The position numbers and the translations under genes are program-made. Below are positions 56,484 to 64,000 of a stretch of DNA of 64,000 nt, one piece after another (the stretch's first letter is position 1; each line of letters opens with the position of its first letter). Location of the stretch: positions 496,001 through 560,000 of the forward strand of contig NZ_CAIWNQ010000003.1 of the NCBI RefSeq assembly GCF_903914075.1, written 5' to 3'. Source of the DNA: Ruegeria sp. THAF57 (GTDB taxonomy: Bacteria > Pseudomonadota > Alphaproteobacteria > Rhodobacterales > Rhodobacteraceae). Below the pieces are notes generated by a model. It ran no database searches. It was given only the letters and a program-made list of their open reading frames with translations, and had not been told where the DNA came from.

Positions 56484-57746
56484 TCATGCGGCCGGTTTTC
56501 TTTTCTGCCGCCGACGCTGGTTTGACCTGGGCTTGGCCGACGCGTTGGCTGCCTGTGGCTTTGGCCCACGACGGCGGAACCCGCCACGTTTGCGCGGTTT
56601 TTTGGGCTCTGCAAATTCGGGCATTGTGCCGCTGGCGACGGGGATTTCGATCTTCATCAGCTTTTGAATCTGCTTCAACTGATCCAGTTCATCCGGCGCA
56701 CAGAATGCAATAGCTTCGCCTTCGCGGCCTGCACGCGCGGTGCGGCCAATCCGGTGCACATAGTTGTCGGGCACCTCGGGCAGGTCGTAGTTAACTACAT
56801 ATGCCACGCCGGGAATGTCGATGCCGCGCGCGGCCACGTCAGTTGCCACAAGCACGTTGATCTCACCCGCGCGAAACGCCTTGATTGCACGGTCGCGTTG
56901 GCCTTGGCTTTTGTTGCCGTGAATGGAGGCCGCGTTAAAGCCGTCAGCGACGAGATCTTTCATCAATCGCTCTGCGCCATGCTTGGTGCGCGCAAATACC
57001 AATGTCAGAGCATCGGCGTCTTCAGACAGAATCTTGCGCAGCTTAGCGGGCTTTTCCGCCCGGCTCAGGAAGTGGATCGACTGCGTGATCTTGTCAGCCG
57101 CCTTCCCCGGAGGAGAGACCTGAATGCGCTGTGGGTTCGTCAGATAGGTTTGGCTGATTTCCTCCATCTGCTTGGGCATCGTGGCGGAAAACAACATGGT
57201 TTGACGCGGTGTGCCAAGTTCGGGCGCGATACGGCGCAAGGCGTGAATGAACCCCATGTCCAGCATCTGGTCAGCCTCGTCCAACACCAGATGGCGGACC
57301 GAGCTGAGATCAACTGCGCCGCGCTCCATCAAATCAATCAGGCGACCGGGTGTTGCGACAAGGATATCGGTTCCGCGTGCAAGGAAGGAAATCTGCTTGC
57401 CGATGGACTGACCACCCACAACGGTTGCGACGCGGATTTTTGTTTTATGTGTCAGGTTTCGCAGGCTTTCCGCGATCTGATTGACCAGCTCACGCGTCGG
57501 CGCAAGGATCAACGCCTTGGCTGTCTTGGGGGCGGGTTTGCCGGGTTGCGCCAGCAGGTGGTCAATCAGCGGCAACCCAAAAGCCAACGTTTTTCCGGTG
57601 CCGGTTTGCGCCAGCCCCATAATATCGTGACCCTGCAGCGCCATCGGAATGGCCTGATTCTGGATCGGCGTGGGTTGCGTAAAGTTTGCGCGTTTCAGCG
57701 CGTCATTCAGAGCCGGGGCAAGGCCCAGCATGTCAAAGTCGAACAA
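56484..57746 (-). CDS. rhlE: DEAD-box ATP-dependent RNA helicase (RhlE-like)
   Basis: RNA helicase of 420 residues. The start is taken as TTG at 57746 (MFDFDMLGLAPALNDAL), because AAAGGA lies seven bases upstream; the ATG at 57731 is an alternative and the in-frame ATG at 57851 is too far. Motifs: Q motif (FTQPTPIQ), Walker A AQTGTGKT, PTREL, TPGRL, VLDEADQMLDMGF, SATMPKQ, ARGIDIPGV and HRIGRTARAGREG. The last ~55 residues are basic and low complexity (RKRGGFRRRGPKP), likely for RNA binding. The leader carries three stem-loops, which fits cold- or self-regulated helicase genes. Confidence 0.93.
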   Translation of the reverse strand: MFDFDMLGLAPALNDALKRANFTQPTPIQNQAIPMALQGHDIMGLAQTGTGKTLAFGLPLIDHLLAQPGKPAPKTAKALILAPTRELVNQIAESLRNLTHKTKIRVATVVGGQSIGKQISFLARGTDILVATPGRLIDLMERGAVDLSSVRHLVLDEADQMLDMGFIHALRRIAPELGTPRQTMLFSATMPKQMEEISQTYLTNPQRIQVSPPGKAADKITQSIHFLSRAEKPAKLRKILSEDADALTLVFARTKHGAERLMKDLVADGFNAASIHGNKSQGQRDRAIKAFRAGEINVLVATDVAARGIDIPGVAYVVNYDLPEVPDNYVHRIGRTARAGREGEAIAFCAPDELDQLKQIQKLMKIEIPVASGTMPEFAEPKKPRKRGGFRRRGPKPQAANASAKPRSNQRRRQKRKPAA

Positions 57747-57765
57747 GTAATTATCCTTTGCAATC

Positions 57766-57866
57766 CGTGGCCGCCTATCAGCCACGAACAAATATATCGA
57801 CACGTGCGCACCGCACGAGCCTACAGGGTTTCGCGAAGCCTCGGGACGCACGGGCGATTCCCGTGC
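57766..57866 (-). promoter_or_regulatory. Structured 5' leader of rhlE (three stem-loops)
   Basis: In order toward the gene on the minus strand: GCACGGG/CCCGTGC (57848-57866, loop 5), CGTGCG/CGCACG (57803-57817, loop 3) and CGTGGC/GCCACG (57766-57786, loop 9). The last ends only a few bases before the ribosome-binding site AAAGGA. The remaining gap up to 58134 shows no gene or clear motif. Confidence 0.45.
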
Positions 57867-58134
57867 CGTCTGGCCATCGCAACAAGAACCCTGCGTGAAG
57901 GGGAACTGGAGAGGTCTGGGCGCTGTAAGGTCGAATACGACCGTCTATGCTCACGCGGAAGCGCCTTGTTTCGGGGCACATGCGTGTTTGGCGAGGGAAT
58001 GTCAAGTTTGCCGCTGTGTAATTGTCGAGTTTCCCAATCGGTGTGCTTGTTATCAAGGATACGGCGGGTCGTGACCCAGAGGTGGAAGGTCTTGAGAAAT
58101 AGTTGATCTACAGGTCGGTTCCTGTTGCGTGAGT

Positions 58135-58227
58135 GTTACGTAACCATTTGACTTTACGCACTTATTATCCTAGCTTTGGTGCCATGCTAGAAGAGGTGGG
58201 TATCGGCCGCGGGTAAACCCGTTGGCC
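58135..58227 (+). promoter_or_regulatory. Putative GTA cluster promoter region with palindromes
   Basis: GTTACGTAAC (58135-58144) is a perfect 10-bp palindrome. TTGACT follows at 58148-58153 and could be a -35 element, with weak -10 candidates near 58166-58176. CGGGT-AA-ACCCG (58210-58221) is a hairpin in what would be the leader, flanked by GGCC on both sides. No CtrA-type TTAA-N7-TTAA site was seen. Confidence 0.35.
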
Positions 58228-58280
58228 AATTTTTGCTTCTCTCGTGCGGAGAAAACTCACGCATGAGGTCACAGGCACAC

Positions 58281-58625
58281 ATGACTTTGATAACCCCGGA
58301 AGAGCGGATTACCCAGACGGCTGACTTGTTGCAGTCGCTTGAGCGATCCATTCGCGATCTGCGCCAAGCAGCGGAAGAACTGCGTAGGCAGATCGGTGCC
58401 GGGGAGGATGCAGACTTTGCCGGAGCAGGCAAGCAACTGGGTCAGTTAGAGGGGCTGATCCGAAGTTGCCAGAAAGTGGAGACAAGCTTTGTCGAACAAC
58501 ATCACAGACAAGCCGGAATTGCCCAAGGGGGCTATGCGCTCGACCTTGAGCGCGCTCGACTTGAAATCGGGTGCAGGTTGGCTCGCCTCCGCCGATGCTG
58601 CGGTGAGGGACAGATTTCTGAGTGA
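58281..58625 (+). CDS. GTA small terminase-like protein (g1)
   Basis: First gene of the gene transfer agent cluster; 114 residues from the ATG at 58281 (MTLITPEERITQTADLLQ), with an ATG at 58263 as alternative. It is mostly helical and charged, with a coiled-coil stretch SLERSIRDLRQAAEELRRQIG. In Rhodobacter capsulatus the first GTA gene g1 encodes a small terminase-type protein; identification here is by position and composition. Its 3' end overlaps the terminase gene in another frame by 137 bases if the TTG start of that gene is used. Confidence 0.7.
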   Translation: MTLITPEERITQTADLLQSLERSIRDLRQAAEELRRQIGAGEDADFAGAGKQLGQLEGLIRSCQKVETSFVEQHHRQAGIAQGGYALDLERARLEIGCRLARLRRCCGEGQISE

Positions 58626-59904
58626 GATCGGGGAGGGGGGGCTGTGTGCCCTCCCTTTCCTGTTCGAGTTCTGGGCTTTACCGCATCAATTACCGCCCGA
58701 GGGGGACTGGCGGTCGTGGGTGATTATGGGGGGGCGAGGGGCAGGTAAGACACGCGCGGGGTCCGAATGGGTGCGTGCGATGGTCGAAGGATCCAAGCCG
58801 TTGGACAAGGGAGAGGCCAGTCGGGTGGCGCTGGTCGGTGAGACTTTCGATCAGGTGCGCGATGTAATGATCTTTGGCGATAGCGGGATTTTGCAATGCT
58901 CGCCCCCGGATCGTCGACCTGTGTGGAAGGCATCGGAACGCAAGCTGATCTGGCCCAACGGGGCCGAAGCACAGACGTTTTCGGCGCATGATCCCGAGGG
59001 GTTGCGGGGGCCGCAGTTCGATGCCGCTTGGGTAGACGAACTGGCCAAGTGGAAAAAGGCGGGCGAGACCTGGGATATGTTGCAGTTTGCGTTGCGTCTG
59101 GGTGAGCGGCCGAGGGTCTGTGTGACGACCACACCGCGCAATGTGAAGGTTCTGAAGGATTTGCTGGCCTCGCCGTCCACCGTGCAGACCCACGCGCCGA
59201 CTGAGGCGAACCGGGCCAATCTGGCCGCGTCGTTTCTGGCGGAAGTGCGCGCGCGATATGTGGGAACGCGGCTGGGACGGCAGGAGTTGGATGGGGTTTT
59301 GCTTGCGGATGCTGAGGGGGCGTTGTGGACAGGCTCGATGCTGGATGCGGTGCGGGTTGAGGTTGTGCCTGAACTGGACCGCATCGTTGTGGCTGTAGAC
59401 CCGGCGGTGACGGCCGGGTCCAGTGCGGACGCTTGTGGGATCGCGGTTGTCGGCGCACAGCTGCAGGGGCCGCCCGAGGACTGGCGCGCCTACGTGCTGG
59501 CCGACCGGACGGTGCAGGGCGTCGGTCCGGCGGGCTGGGCGCAGGCAGCGATCGACGCCATGGACGAATTCAGGGCCGAACGGTTGGTGGCCGAGGTCAA
59601 CCAAGGCGGACAGCTGGTGGAAGAGGTCGTGCGGCAGGTGGACCCTCTGGTCCCGTTCCGGGCGGTGCGGGCTTCGCGTGGGAAGGTGGCGCGGGCTGAG
59701 CCTGTGGCGGCCTTGTACGAGCAGGGGCGGGTGCGCCATGTGGCCGGGCTGGACGCGCTGGAGGAGCAGATGTGCCAGATGACCGCGCGGGGGTTCGAAG
59801 GGCAAGGCTCGCCCGACCGGGTCGACGCGCTGGTCTGGGCGCTGCATGATTTGGTTGTGGGGCCTGCAGGGGCGTATCGGCGGCCTAGGGTGCGGAGTTT
59901 GTGA
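58489..59904 (+). CDS. GTA large terminase (g2)
   Basis: DNA-packaging motor of a gene transfer agent particle, 471 residues from the TTG at 58489 (GGAG seven bases before); ATG 58534 is an alternative. The ATPase domain has Walker A MGGRGAGKT near residue 80, Walker B AAWVDELAKW near 180 and the coupling motif TTTPRN near 206. The RNase H-like nuclease domain starts at VAVDPAV near 301 and ends with an acidic residue in RVDALVWAL. GTA terminases package host DNA in short pieces. A foreign-looking gene lies between it and the portal gene. Confidence 0.93.
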   Translation: MSNNITDKPELPKGAMRSTLSALDLKSGAGWLASADAAVRDRFLSEIGEGGLCALPFLFEFWALPHQLPPEGDWRSWVIMGGRGAGKTRAGSEWVRAMVEGSKPLDKGEASRVALVGETFDQVRDVMIFGDSGILQCSPPDRRPVWKASERKLIWPNGAEAQTFSAHDPEGLRGPQFDAAWVDELAKWKKAGETWDMLQFALRLGERPRVCVTTTPRNVKVLKDLLASPSTVQTHAPTEANRANLAASFLAEVRARYVGTRLGRQELDGVLLADAEGALWTGSMLDAVRVEVVPELDRIVVAVDPAVTAGSSADACGIAVVGAQLQGPPEDWRAYVLADRTVQGVGPAGWAQAAIDAMDEFRAERLVAEVNQGGQLVEEVVRQVDPLVPFRAVRASRGKVARAEPVAALYEQGRVRHVAGLDALEEQMCQMTARGFEGQGSPDRVDALVWALHDLVVGPAGAYRRPRVRSL

Positions 59905-59929
59905 GGAGATTGACAGGCAAAAGGAGATT

Positions 59930-60658
59930 TTACTTCTGACGGTTGGCTAGCCAAAGATCGAAGTTTATCAGCACATCGTCAAAGGATTGCTCGTATTTGG
60001 ATTTGGCATCAAATCCTCTTAGTCCTTTGAATGCATCGTCTGGAACTTGCCATCTCAGTGATTTTCCTTCGGACAAGGCATCCTTCATTTCGACTTTGTA
60101 TTCACGAATACGCTTGGGGTCATTTGGGGCAAAATCGCGCGTAAAGAAATCGCACGCCTTCATGCGGGCCAGTATGATATCGTTTCTTTCGACATCGTCT
60201 TTGAAGATTCCAAACGGTTTATCCTTGTCGGCATTGTCTCTGAGGTACTTTTCAATACTCATCGGTGAGCCAGAGCCAAGAAACAAAAGCCACCCCGTAC
60301 CCAGATCGCATTCTGGATGCTTTACGAACGCCAAAACCCAAGCCTCGTCATACATGCCGTCATAGCAAATCTGTCGAGCAAGATAGTGAATGTCATGTGC
60401 GTCCAGAGTATTCAGGAAAGCTTGACCTCCAGCACTGTCAGGGGAAGTCTCATGCATGTTGATTACGTGCGCTGTAGCTTCCCAGTCTGGACGGAGATGC
60501 TTTGTAGCTTTCCAACGCTCCGCGTTTCGCTCCGCTTCGACAATTTCTTCTGGAGTGCTGTATAGAAGCTGTAACTTCTTGAACGTGTTCGCTTTATTTA
60601 GCTTGCGAAGCGCTCGCTTGCGTTTGAAGTTAAAGATCAGTTTTGAAACTTTGAGCAC
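59930..60658 (-). CDS. DUF4274-like protein inserted antisense in the GTA cluster
   Basis: Protein of 242 residues, ATG 60658 with AGGGA eight bases upstream. The N-terminus is basic (KLIFNFKRKRALRKLNKANTFKK). The middle segment HDIHYLARQICYDGMYDEA followed by HPECDLGTGWLLFLGSG resembles DUF4274, best shown by the CDLGT core. The remainder is hydrophilic. No membrane segment or signal peptide is seen. The function is unknown. GC of sampled 60-base lines is 37-50%, against roughly 57-70% in flanking GTA genes. It runs against the GTA operon, with no terminator in the 25 bases to g2. Confidence 0.75.
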   Translation of the reverse strand: MLKVSKLIFNFKRKRALRKLNKANTFKKLQLLYSTPEEIVEAERNAERWKATKHLRPDWEATAHVINMHETSPDSAGGQAFLNTLDAHDIHYLARQICYDGMYDEAWVLAFVKHPECDLGTGWLLFLGSGSPMSIEKYLRDNADKDKPFGIFKDDVERNDIILARMKACDFFTRDFAPNDPKRIREYKVEMKDALSEGKSLRWQVPDDAFKGLRGFDAKSKYEQSFDDVLINFDLWLANRQK

Positions 60659-60875
60659 AAATAAATCCCTGATTTAGTGCTTTGGTTGCTATTGTCGAAG
60701 ATAAGCACTTCCATTTTGTCCAAATTATGGTGAGGCGCACGCCATAACCACGTGGTCAGTGTCGGTTTTTGTCCCGTTGCTCATCCCCCGTACGCCCCAT
60801 TCCCAAGCCCTAAACTTCTTTCCGTCATAACTCCTTTCAACACGCCGGGCAGAGCGGCGGCAGAAAGGAGCACAG

Positions 60876-62045
60876 ATGGTATTCGATTTCTTGCGTCGTG
60901 GAGCGGCCGGGGTAGCGCCCGAGGCGAAGGCCAGCGCGGCAGGCCCCGTGGTGGCGTGGCACACGGGCGGACGCGTGGCGTGGAGCCCTCGGGATGCGGT
61001 GTCGCTGACACGTACTGGGTTTTCGGGGAACCCGGTGGGGTTTCGCTCGGTCAAGCTGATTGCCGAGGCGGCGGCTGCTCTGCCTTTGGTTCTTCAGGAT
61101 CAGGCGCAGCGGTTTGATACCCATCCGATCCTGTCGCTGATGCGGCGTCCAAATGCGGCGCAGGGGCGGGCGGAGTTGATGGAGGCTCTGTTCGGGCAGT
61201 TGCTGCTGTCGGGCAATGCCTATGTCGAGGCTGTGCAGACTGATGAAAGCCTGCCGGTTGAACTGCATGTTTTGCGCTCGGACCGGATGAGCGTGGTGCC
61301 GGGCGCGGATGGGTGGCCCAAGGCCTACGACTACGCGGTTGGCGGCAAGACGCACCGGTTTGCGGCGGAAAATATCTGCCATATCAAATCGTTCCACCCT
61401 CAGGATGATCACTATGGGTTCTCGCCCATGCAGGCGGCGGCGATGGCGATTGATGTGCATAACAGCGCGTCTCGGTGGTCGAAATCGCTGCTCGACAATG
61501 CGGCGCGGCCTTCGGGGGCGCTGGTGTGGAAAGGCGATGGCCATGGGGTGATGGCAGAGGATCAGTTCCGGCGCCTAAGCGACGAGATCGAGCAGAACTA
61601 TCGCGGGGCGCGCAATGCGGGGCGTCCGATGGTTCTGGAAGGGGGGCTGGATTGGAAGCCGATGGGGTTCTCTCCGTCCGATATGGAGTTTCAAAAGACC
61701 AAGGAAGCCGCCGCCCGCGAGATCGCGCTGGCCTTTGGGGTCCCGCCGATGCTGCTGGGGATCCAGGGCGACGCGACCTATTCGAACTATCAGGAGGCCA
61801 ACCGGGCGTTCTATCGCCTGACCGTTCTGCCCCTGGTGACGCGGGTGGCGGCGGCGCTGTCCGAGTGGCTTTCGGGCTTCACGGGCGAAGAGATGATGCT
61901 GAAGCCAGATCTGGATCAAGTACCTGCCCTGTCGGCGGAGCGGGATGCGCAATGGGCGCGGGTTAGCCGGGCGGAGTTTCTGACCGAGGCGGAAAAACGC
62001 GCACTGCTGGGGTTGCCGGCACTGGCGGATGGCGCGGATGGCTGA
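60876..62045 (+). CDS. GTA portal protein (g3, HK97 family)
   Basis: Dodecameric vertex ring through which DNA enters the capsid, 389 residues. Portal-family segments: LTRTGFSGNPVGFRSVKLIAEAAAALPLVL near 45, HPILSLMRRPNAAQGRAELMEAL, LLSGNAYVEAV, AENICHIKSFHPQDDHYGFSPMQAAAMAID near 165 and FGVPPMLLGIQGDATYSNYQEANRAFY near 285. ATG 60876 follows GAAAGGAG. Its stop overlaps the start of g3.5. In a canonical GTA cluster it directly follows g2. Confidence 0.95.
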   Translation: MVFDFLRRGAAGVAPEAKASAAGPVVAWHTGGRVAWSPRDAVSLTRTGFSGNPVGFRSVKLIAEAAAALPLVLQDQAQRFDTHPILSLMRRPNAAQGRAELMEALFGQLLLSGNAYVEAVQTDESLPVELHVLRSDRMSVVPGADGWPKAYDYAVGGKTHRFAAENICHIKSFHPQDDHYGFSPMQAAAMAIDVHNSASRWSKSLLDNAARPSGALVWKGDGHGVMAEDQFRRLSDEIEQNYRGARNAGRPMVLEGGLDWKPMGFSPSDMEFQKTKEAAAREIALAFGVPPMLLGIQGDATYSNYQEANRAFYRLTVLPLVTRVAAALSEWLSGFTGEEMMLKPDLDQVPALSAERDAQWARVSRAEFLTEAEKRALLGLPALADGADG

Positions 62046-62256
62046 GGGGTATCCCCCGTTTGATTGCGCGCCGGGCCTGCGCCTGGCCGCGCATGAGAGA
62101 GTGGCCGAGATTCAGCATGCACATCTGTGCAGGCGCTTGGATCAGATCGAAGAAATGATGGAGCGGCTGGAGCGACGCCTATGGCTGACGGTTTACGGCG
62201 TGGCGGCGGTGATCCTGGCGCAGGCGTTCCAGTCATTCCTGACGGTAACGCCATAA
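62038..62256 (+). CDS. GTA small membrane-like protein (g3.5)
   Basis: Seventy-two residues from the ATG at 62038 (62029 is an in-frame alternative). It has an amphipathic N-terminal half with LAAHERVAEIQHAHLCRRLDQIEEMMERLERRLW and one hydrophobic C-terminal helix (LTVYGVAAVILAQAFQSFL). It corresponds by place and size to orfg3.5 of the R. capsulatus GTA, whose role is not well defined. It overlaps the portal stop by eight bases. Confidence 0.75.
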   Translation: MAEGYPPFDCAPGLRLAAHERVAEIQHAHLCRRLDQIEEMMERLERRLWLTVYGVAAVILAQAFQSFLTVTP

Positions 62257-62282
62257 GTTCAGCGGGTTACATGGAGAAGTTT

Positions 62283-62828
62283 ATGGATTTGGAACACAAA
62301 TTCGCACGGTTTGGCGAGGGCTTGTCGGTCACCGAAGATGCGGTGATCGAAGGCTATGCCAGCCTGTTCGGACAGGTCGATCAAGGCCGCGATGTGGTCC
62401 AGAAAGGGGCCTATCACGCCTCACTGGCCGGGCTGAAAAAAGCGGGTCAGCGGGTCAAGATGCTGTGGCAGCATGACCCCGCTCAGCCCATCGGCGTCTG
62501 GGATGAAGTGCGTGAGGATGACTGTGGTCTGTGGGTCAAAGGTCGTCTGCTGGAGAGTACCCAAAAGGGCCGCGAGGCAGCCGAGCTGATCCGGGCGGGG
62601 GCGATGGACGGGCTGTCGATTGGGTACCGCACGAAACGGGCCGCGAAGAATGACAAGGGCCAACGGGTCCTGACCGAACTGGAGCTGTGGGAGGTGTCTT
62701 TGGTGACCTTCCCGATGCTGCCCAGTGCGCGGGTGGCGGCCAAGGGCGTGGACCCTGAGGCCGAGAACACCTGGCGCAGTATTGCCGAGGTGTTCAACGA
62801 CGCCCGGCTGGAGCTGGCGCGACCCTAG
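62283..62828 (+). CDS. GTA prohead protease (g4, HK97 family)
   Basis: Maturation protease that cleaves the capsid scaffold region, 181 residues. Catalytic His in VKMLWQHDPAQPIG near 62 and catalytic Ser in MDGLSIGYRTK near 107, with ELELWEVSLVTFPML after it, as in peptidase family U35. ATG 62283 with GGAGA six bases upstream is preferred to ATG 62271. It follows g3.5 and precedes the capsid gene. Confidence 0.93.
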   Translation: MDLEHKFARFGEGLSVTEDAVIEGYASLFGQVDQGRDVVQKGAYHASLAGLKKAGQRVKMLWQHDPAQPIGVWDEVREDDCGLWVKGRLLESTQKGREAAELIRAGAMDGLSIGYRTKRAAKNDKGQRVLTELELWEVSLVTFPMLPSARVAAKGVDPEAENTWRSIAEVFNDARLELARP

Positions 62829-62860
62829 TGCCTCAAACCCACCCAAAAAAGGAAGTGCTG

Positions 62861-64000
62861 ATGAGCAAGACCGACACCCCGGCCTTGACCGGAGAGGGTG
62901 CGCCCCTGGTTCAGGAGGTGAAGCAGGCGATGGCTGGCTTCGTGAACGAATTCAAGGGCCTCAAGGCTGAAGTTAAAACCCAACTGCAACAGACAGAAGA
63001 GCGACTGACCATGCTGGATCGTAAATCAACCATCGCGGCGCGCCCGCATCTTGCGGCCTCGATCGAGGACGGTGCCCCGCACCAGAAGGCCTTTGATGCC
63101 TACGTGCGCTGCGGAGACGATGACGGGCTGCGCGGGCTGGAAATGGAAGCCAAGTCGCTGTCGAGTGCGGTAAACAGTGACGGCGGGTATCTTGTCGATC
63201 CGAAGACCGCCGAGATGATCAAGTCGGTGCTGAAGTCCACCGCCTCGATCCGTTCGATTGCGTCGGTCGTGAATGTCGAGGCGAACTCGTTCGATGTGCT
63301 GATCGACCATACTGATGTGGGGGCAGGCTGGGCGGATGAGAATGCCGCGGCAACCGAAACCGCAACGCCGTCGATTGACCGTATCTCGATTGCACTGCAC
63401 GAACTGAGCGCGCTGCCTAAAGCCTCGCAACGTTTGCTGGATGACAGCGCGTTTGATGTCGAAGGCTGGTTGGCAGGTCGCATCGCCGACAAGTTTGCCC
63501 GCGCCGAGGCGGCTGCCTTCATCTCGGGCGATGGCGCTGACAAGCCAAAGGGCATTCTGGATCACGCCAAGGTCGACAACGATGTCTGGACCTGGGGCAA
63601 TATCGGTTATGTGCCGACGGGCATTGCAGGTGGTGTCGAGGCTGATGCGATTGTCGATGTGGTCTATGCGCTGGGTGCGCAGTACCGCGTCAACGGAACG
63701 TTCGTGATGAACTCGAAAACCGCTGGCTTGATCCGCAAGCTGAAGGACAGCGATGGCCGCTTCCTGTGGTCCGACGGTCTGGCCGCCGGTGAGCCCGCGC
63801 GTCTGATGGGCTATCCAGTGCTGATCGCCGAAGATATGCCGGATGCGGGCACCGACAGCTTCTCGATCGCGTTCGGTGACTTCCAGGCCGGGTACACCAT
63901 CGCCGAGCGTCCCGATCTGCGCGTTCTGCGCGACCCGTTCAGCGCCAAACCGCATGTCCTGTTCTACGCGACCAAGCGTGTGGGCGGCGACGTTAGCGAC
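62861..64000 (+). CDS. GTA major capsid protein (g5, HK97 fold), 3' end beyond the window
   Basis: Main shell protein. The 380 codons present are open to the edge, so about 15-25 residues are probably missing. An N-terminal helical scaffold or delta domain (about 10-60, VKQAMAGFVNEFKGLKAEVK) precedes the mature protein, which starts near residue 90-105. HK97 segments: NSDGGYLVDPKTAEMIKSVLKSTASIRSIASVV, ALHELSALPKASQRLLDDSAFDVEGWL, GDGADKPKGIL, RLMGYPVLIAEDMPD and FGDFQAGYTIAERPDLRVLRDPF. ATG 62861 follows AAAAGGAAG. Confidence 0.95.
   Translation, partial: MSKTDTPALTGEGAPLVQEVKQAMAGFVNEFKGLKAEVKTQLQQTEERLTMLDRKSTIAARPHLAASIEDGAPHQKAFDAYVRCGDDDGLRGLEMEAKSLSSAVNSDGGYLVDPKTAEMIKSVLKSTASIRSIASVVNVEANSFDVLIDHTDVGAGWADENAAATETATPSIDRISIALHELSALPKASQRLLDDSAFDVEGWLAGRIADKFARAEAAAFISGDGADKPKGILDHAKVDNDVWTWGNIGYVPTGIAGGVEADAIVDVVYALGAQYRVNGTFVMNSKTAGLIRKLKDSDGRFLWSDGLAAGEPARLMGYPVLIAEDMPDAGTDSFSIAFGDFQAGYTIAERPDLRVLRDPFSAKPHVLFYATKRVGGDVSD

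Noticed and set aside
56664..58106. 480-codon open frame on the plus strand across rhlE
   Set aside because: It runs through the whole helicase gene and its leader and shows no recognisable domain.
60725..61054. Minus-strand open frame between the DUF4274-like gene and portal
   Set aside because: It overlaps the portal start antisense and has no ribosome-binding site or protein-like composition.

Overview
The window comes from a marine alphaproteobacterium of the Roseobacter group, most like Ruegeria and its relatives. This rests on gene content and order rather than any search: a DMSP lyase DddP with every catalytic residue at its published position, a luxR-luxI pair, and the head genes of a Rhodobacterales-type gene transfer agent (GTA). 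GC content is moderately high throughout, except in one obvious insert at about 59.9-60.7 kb. No rRNA, tRNA, CRISPR array or insertion sequence was found. Coding density is high, and most of the sequence is ordinary chromosomal backbone.

Layout. 1-3.6 kb: an RND efflux operon on the minus strand, with the permease cut by the window edge. 3.8-7.4 kb: yfgM-like, bamB, der, the same order as in E. coli. 7.5-9.2 kb: a fatty acid desaturase and a histone-H1-like HhH protein. 9.3-12.3 kb: serS and a MscS channel (minus). 12.5-19.5 kb: yajC-secD-secF, a TauE/SafE permease, a Mth938-like gene, then ccmA-ccmB-ccmC-ccmD-ccmG for cytochrome c maturation. 19.6-27.7 kb: acnA, a DUF1223 gene, an acyltransferase, a FliG-like gene, two small secreted Cys-motif proteins and purB. 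27.7-31.9 kb: small secreted proteins, bioY, a hydrolase-OsmC fusion and a 57-residue membrane protein. 31.9-36.7 kb: dddP, a DUF3445 gene, an unknown membrane protein, a murein transglycosylase and a flavin-type oxidase. 36.8-43.3 kb: glnA-glnB, nnr, a porin and tig. 43.4-47.2 kb: luxI/luxR, an Slt-like lipoprotein and rplI-rpsR-rpsF. 47.4-50 kb: a membrane protein, YceI and a b561-YceI fusion. 50.1-56.5 kb: a fatty acid synthesis cluster (fabD, fabG, acpP, fabF, mltG) with a GNAT and a HisA paralogue inside it. 56.5-57.7 kb: rhlE. 58.3-64 kb: GTA genes g1, g2, g3, g3.5, g4 and g5, the last cut by the edge.

The most unusual items are: (1) a low-GC gene with a DUF4274-like segment lying antisense between the GTA terminase and portal genes; (2) a dispersed palindromic repeat with two intergenic copies and a third inserted in frame in nnr; (3) an FNR/FixK-type box in textbook class II position at a promoter inside the ccm cluster; (4) structured leaders in front of rpsF and rhlE; (5) a terminator-like hairpin and a paired 10-bp repeat between dddP and its divergent neighbour; (6) a HisA paralogue with a changed catalytic position inside the fab cluster.
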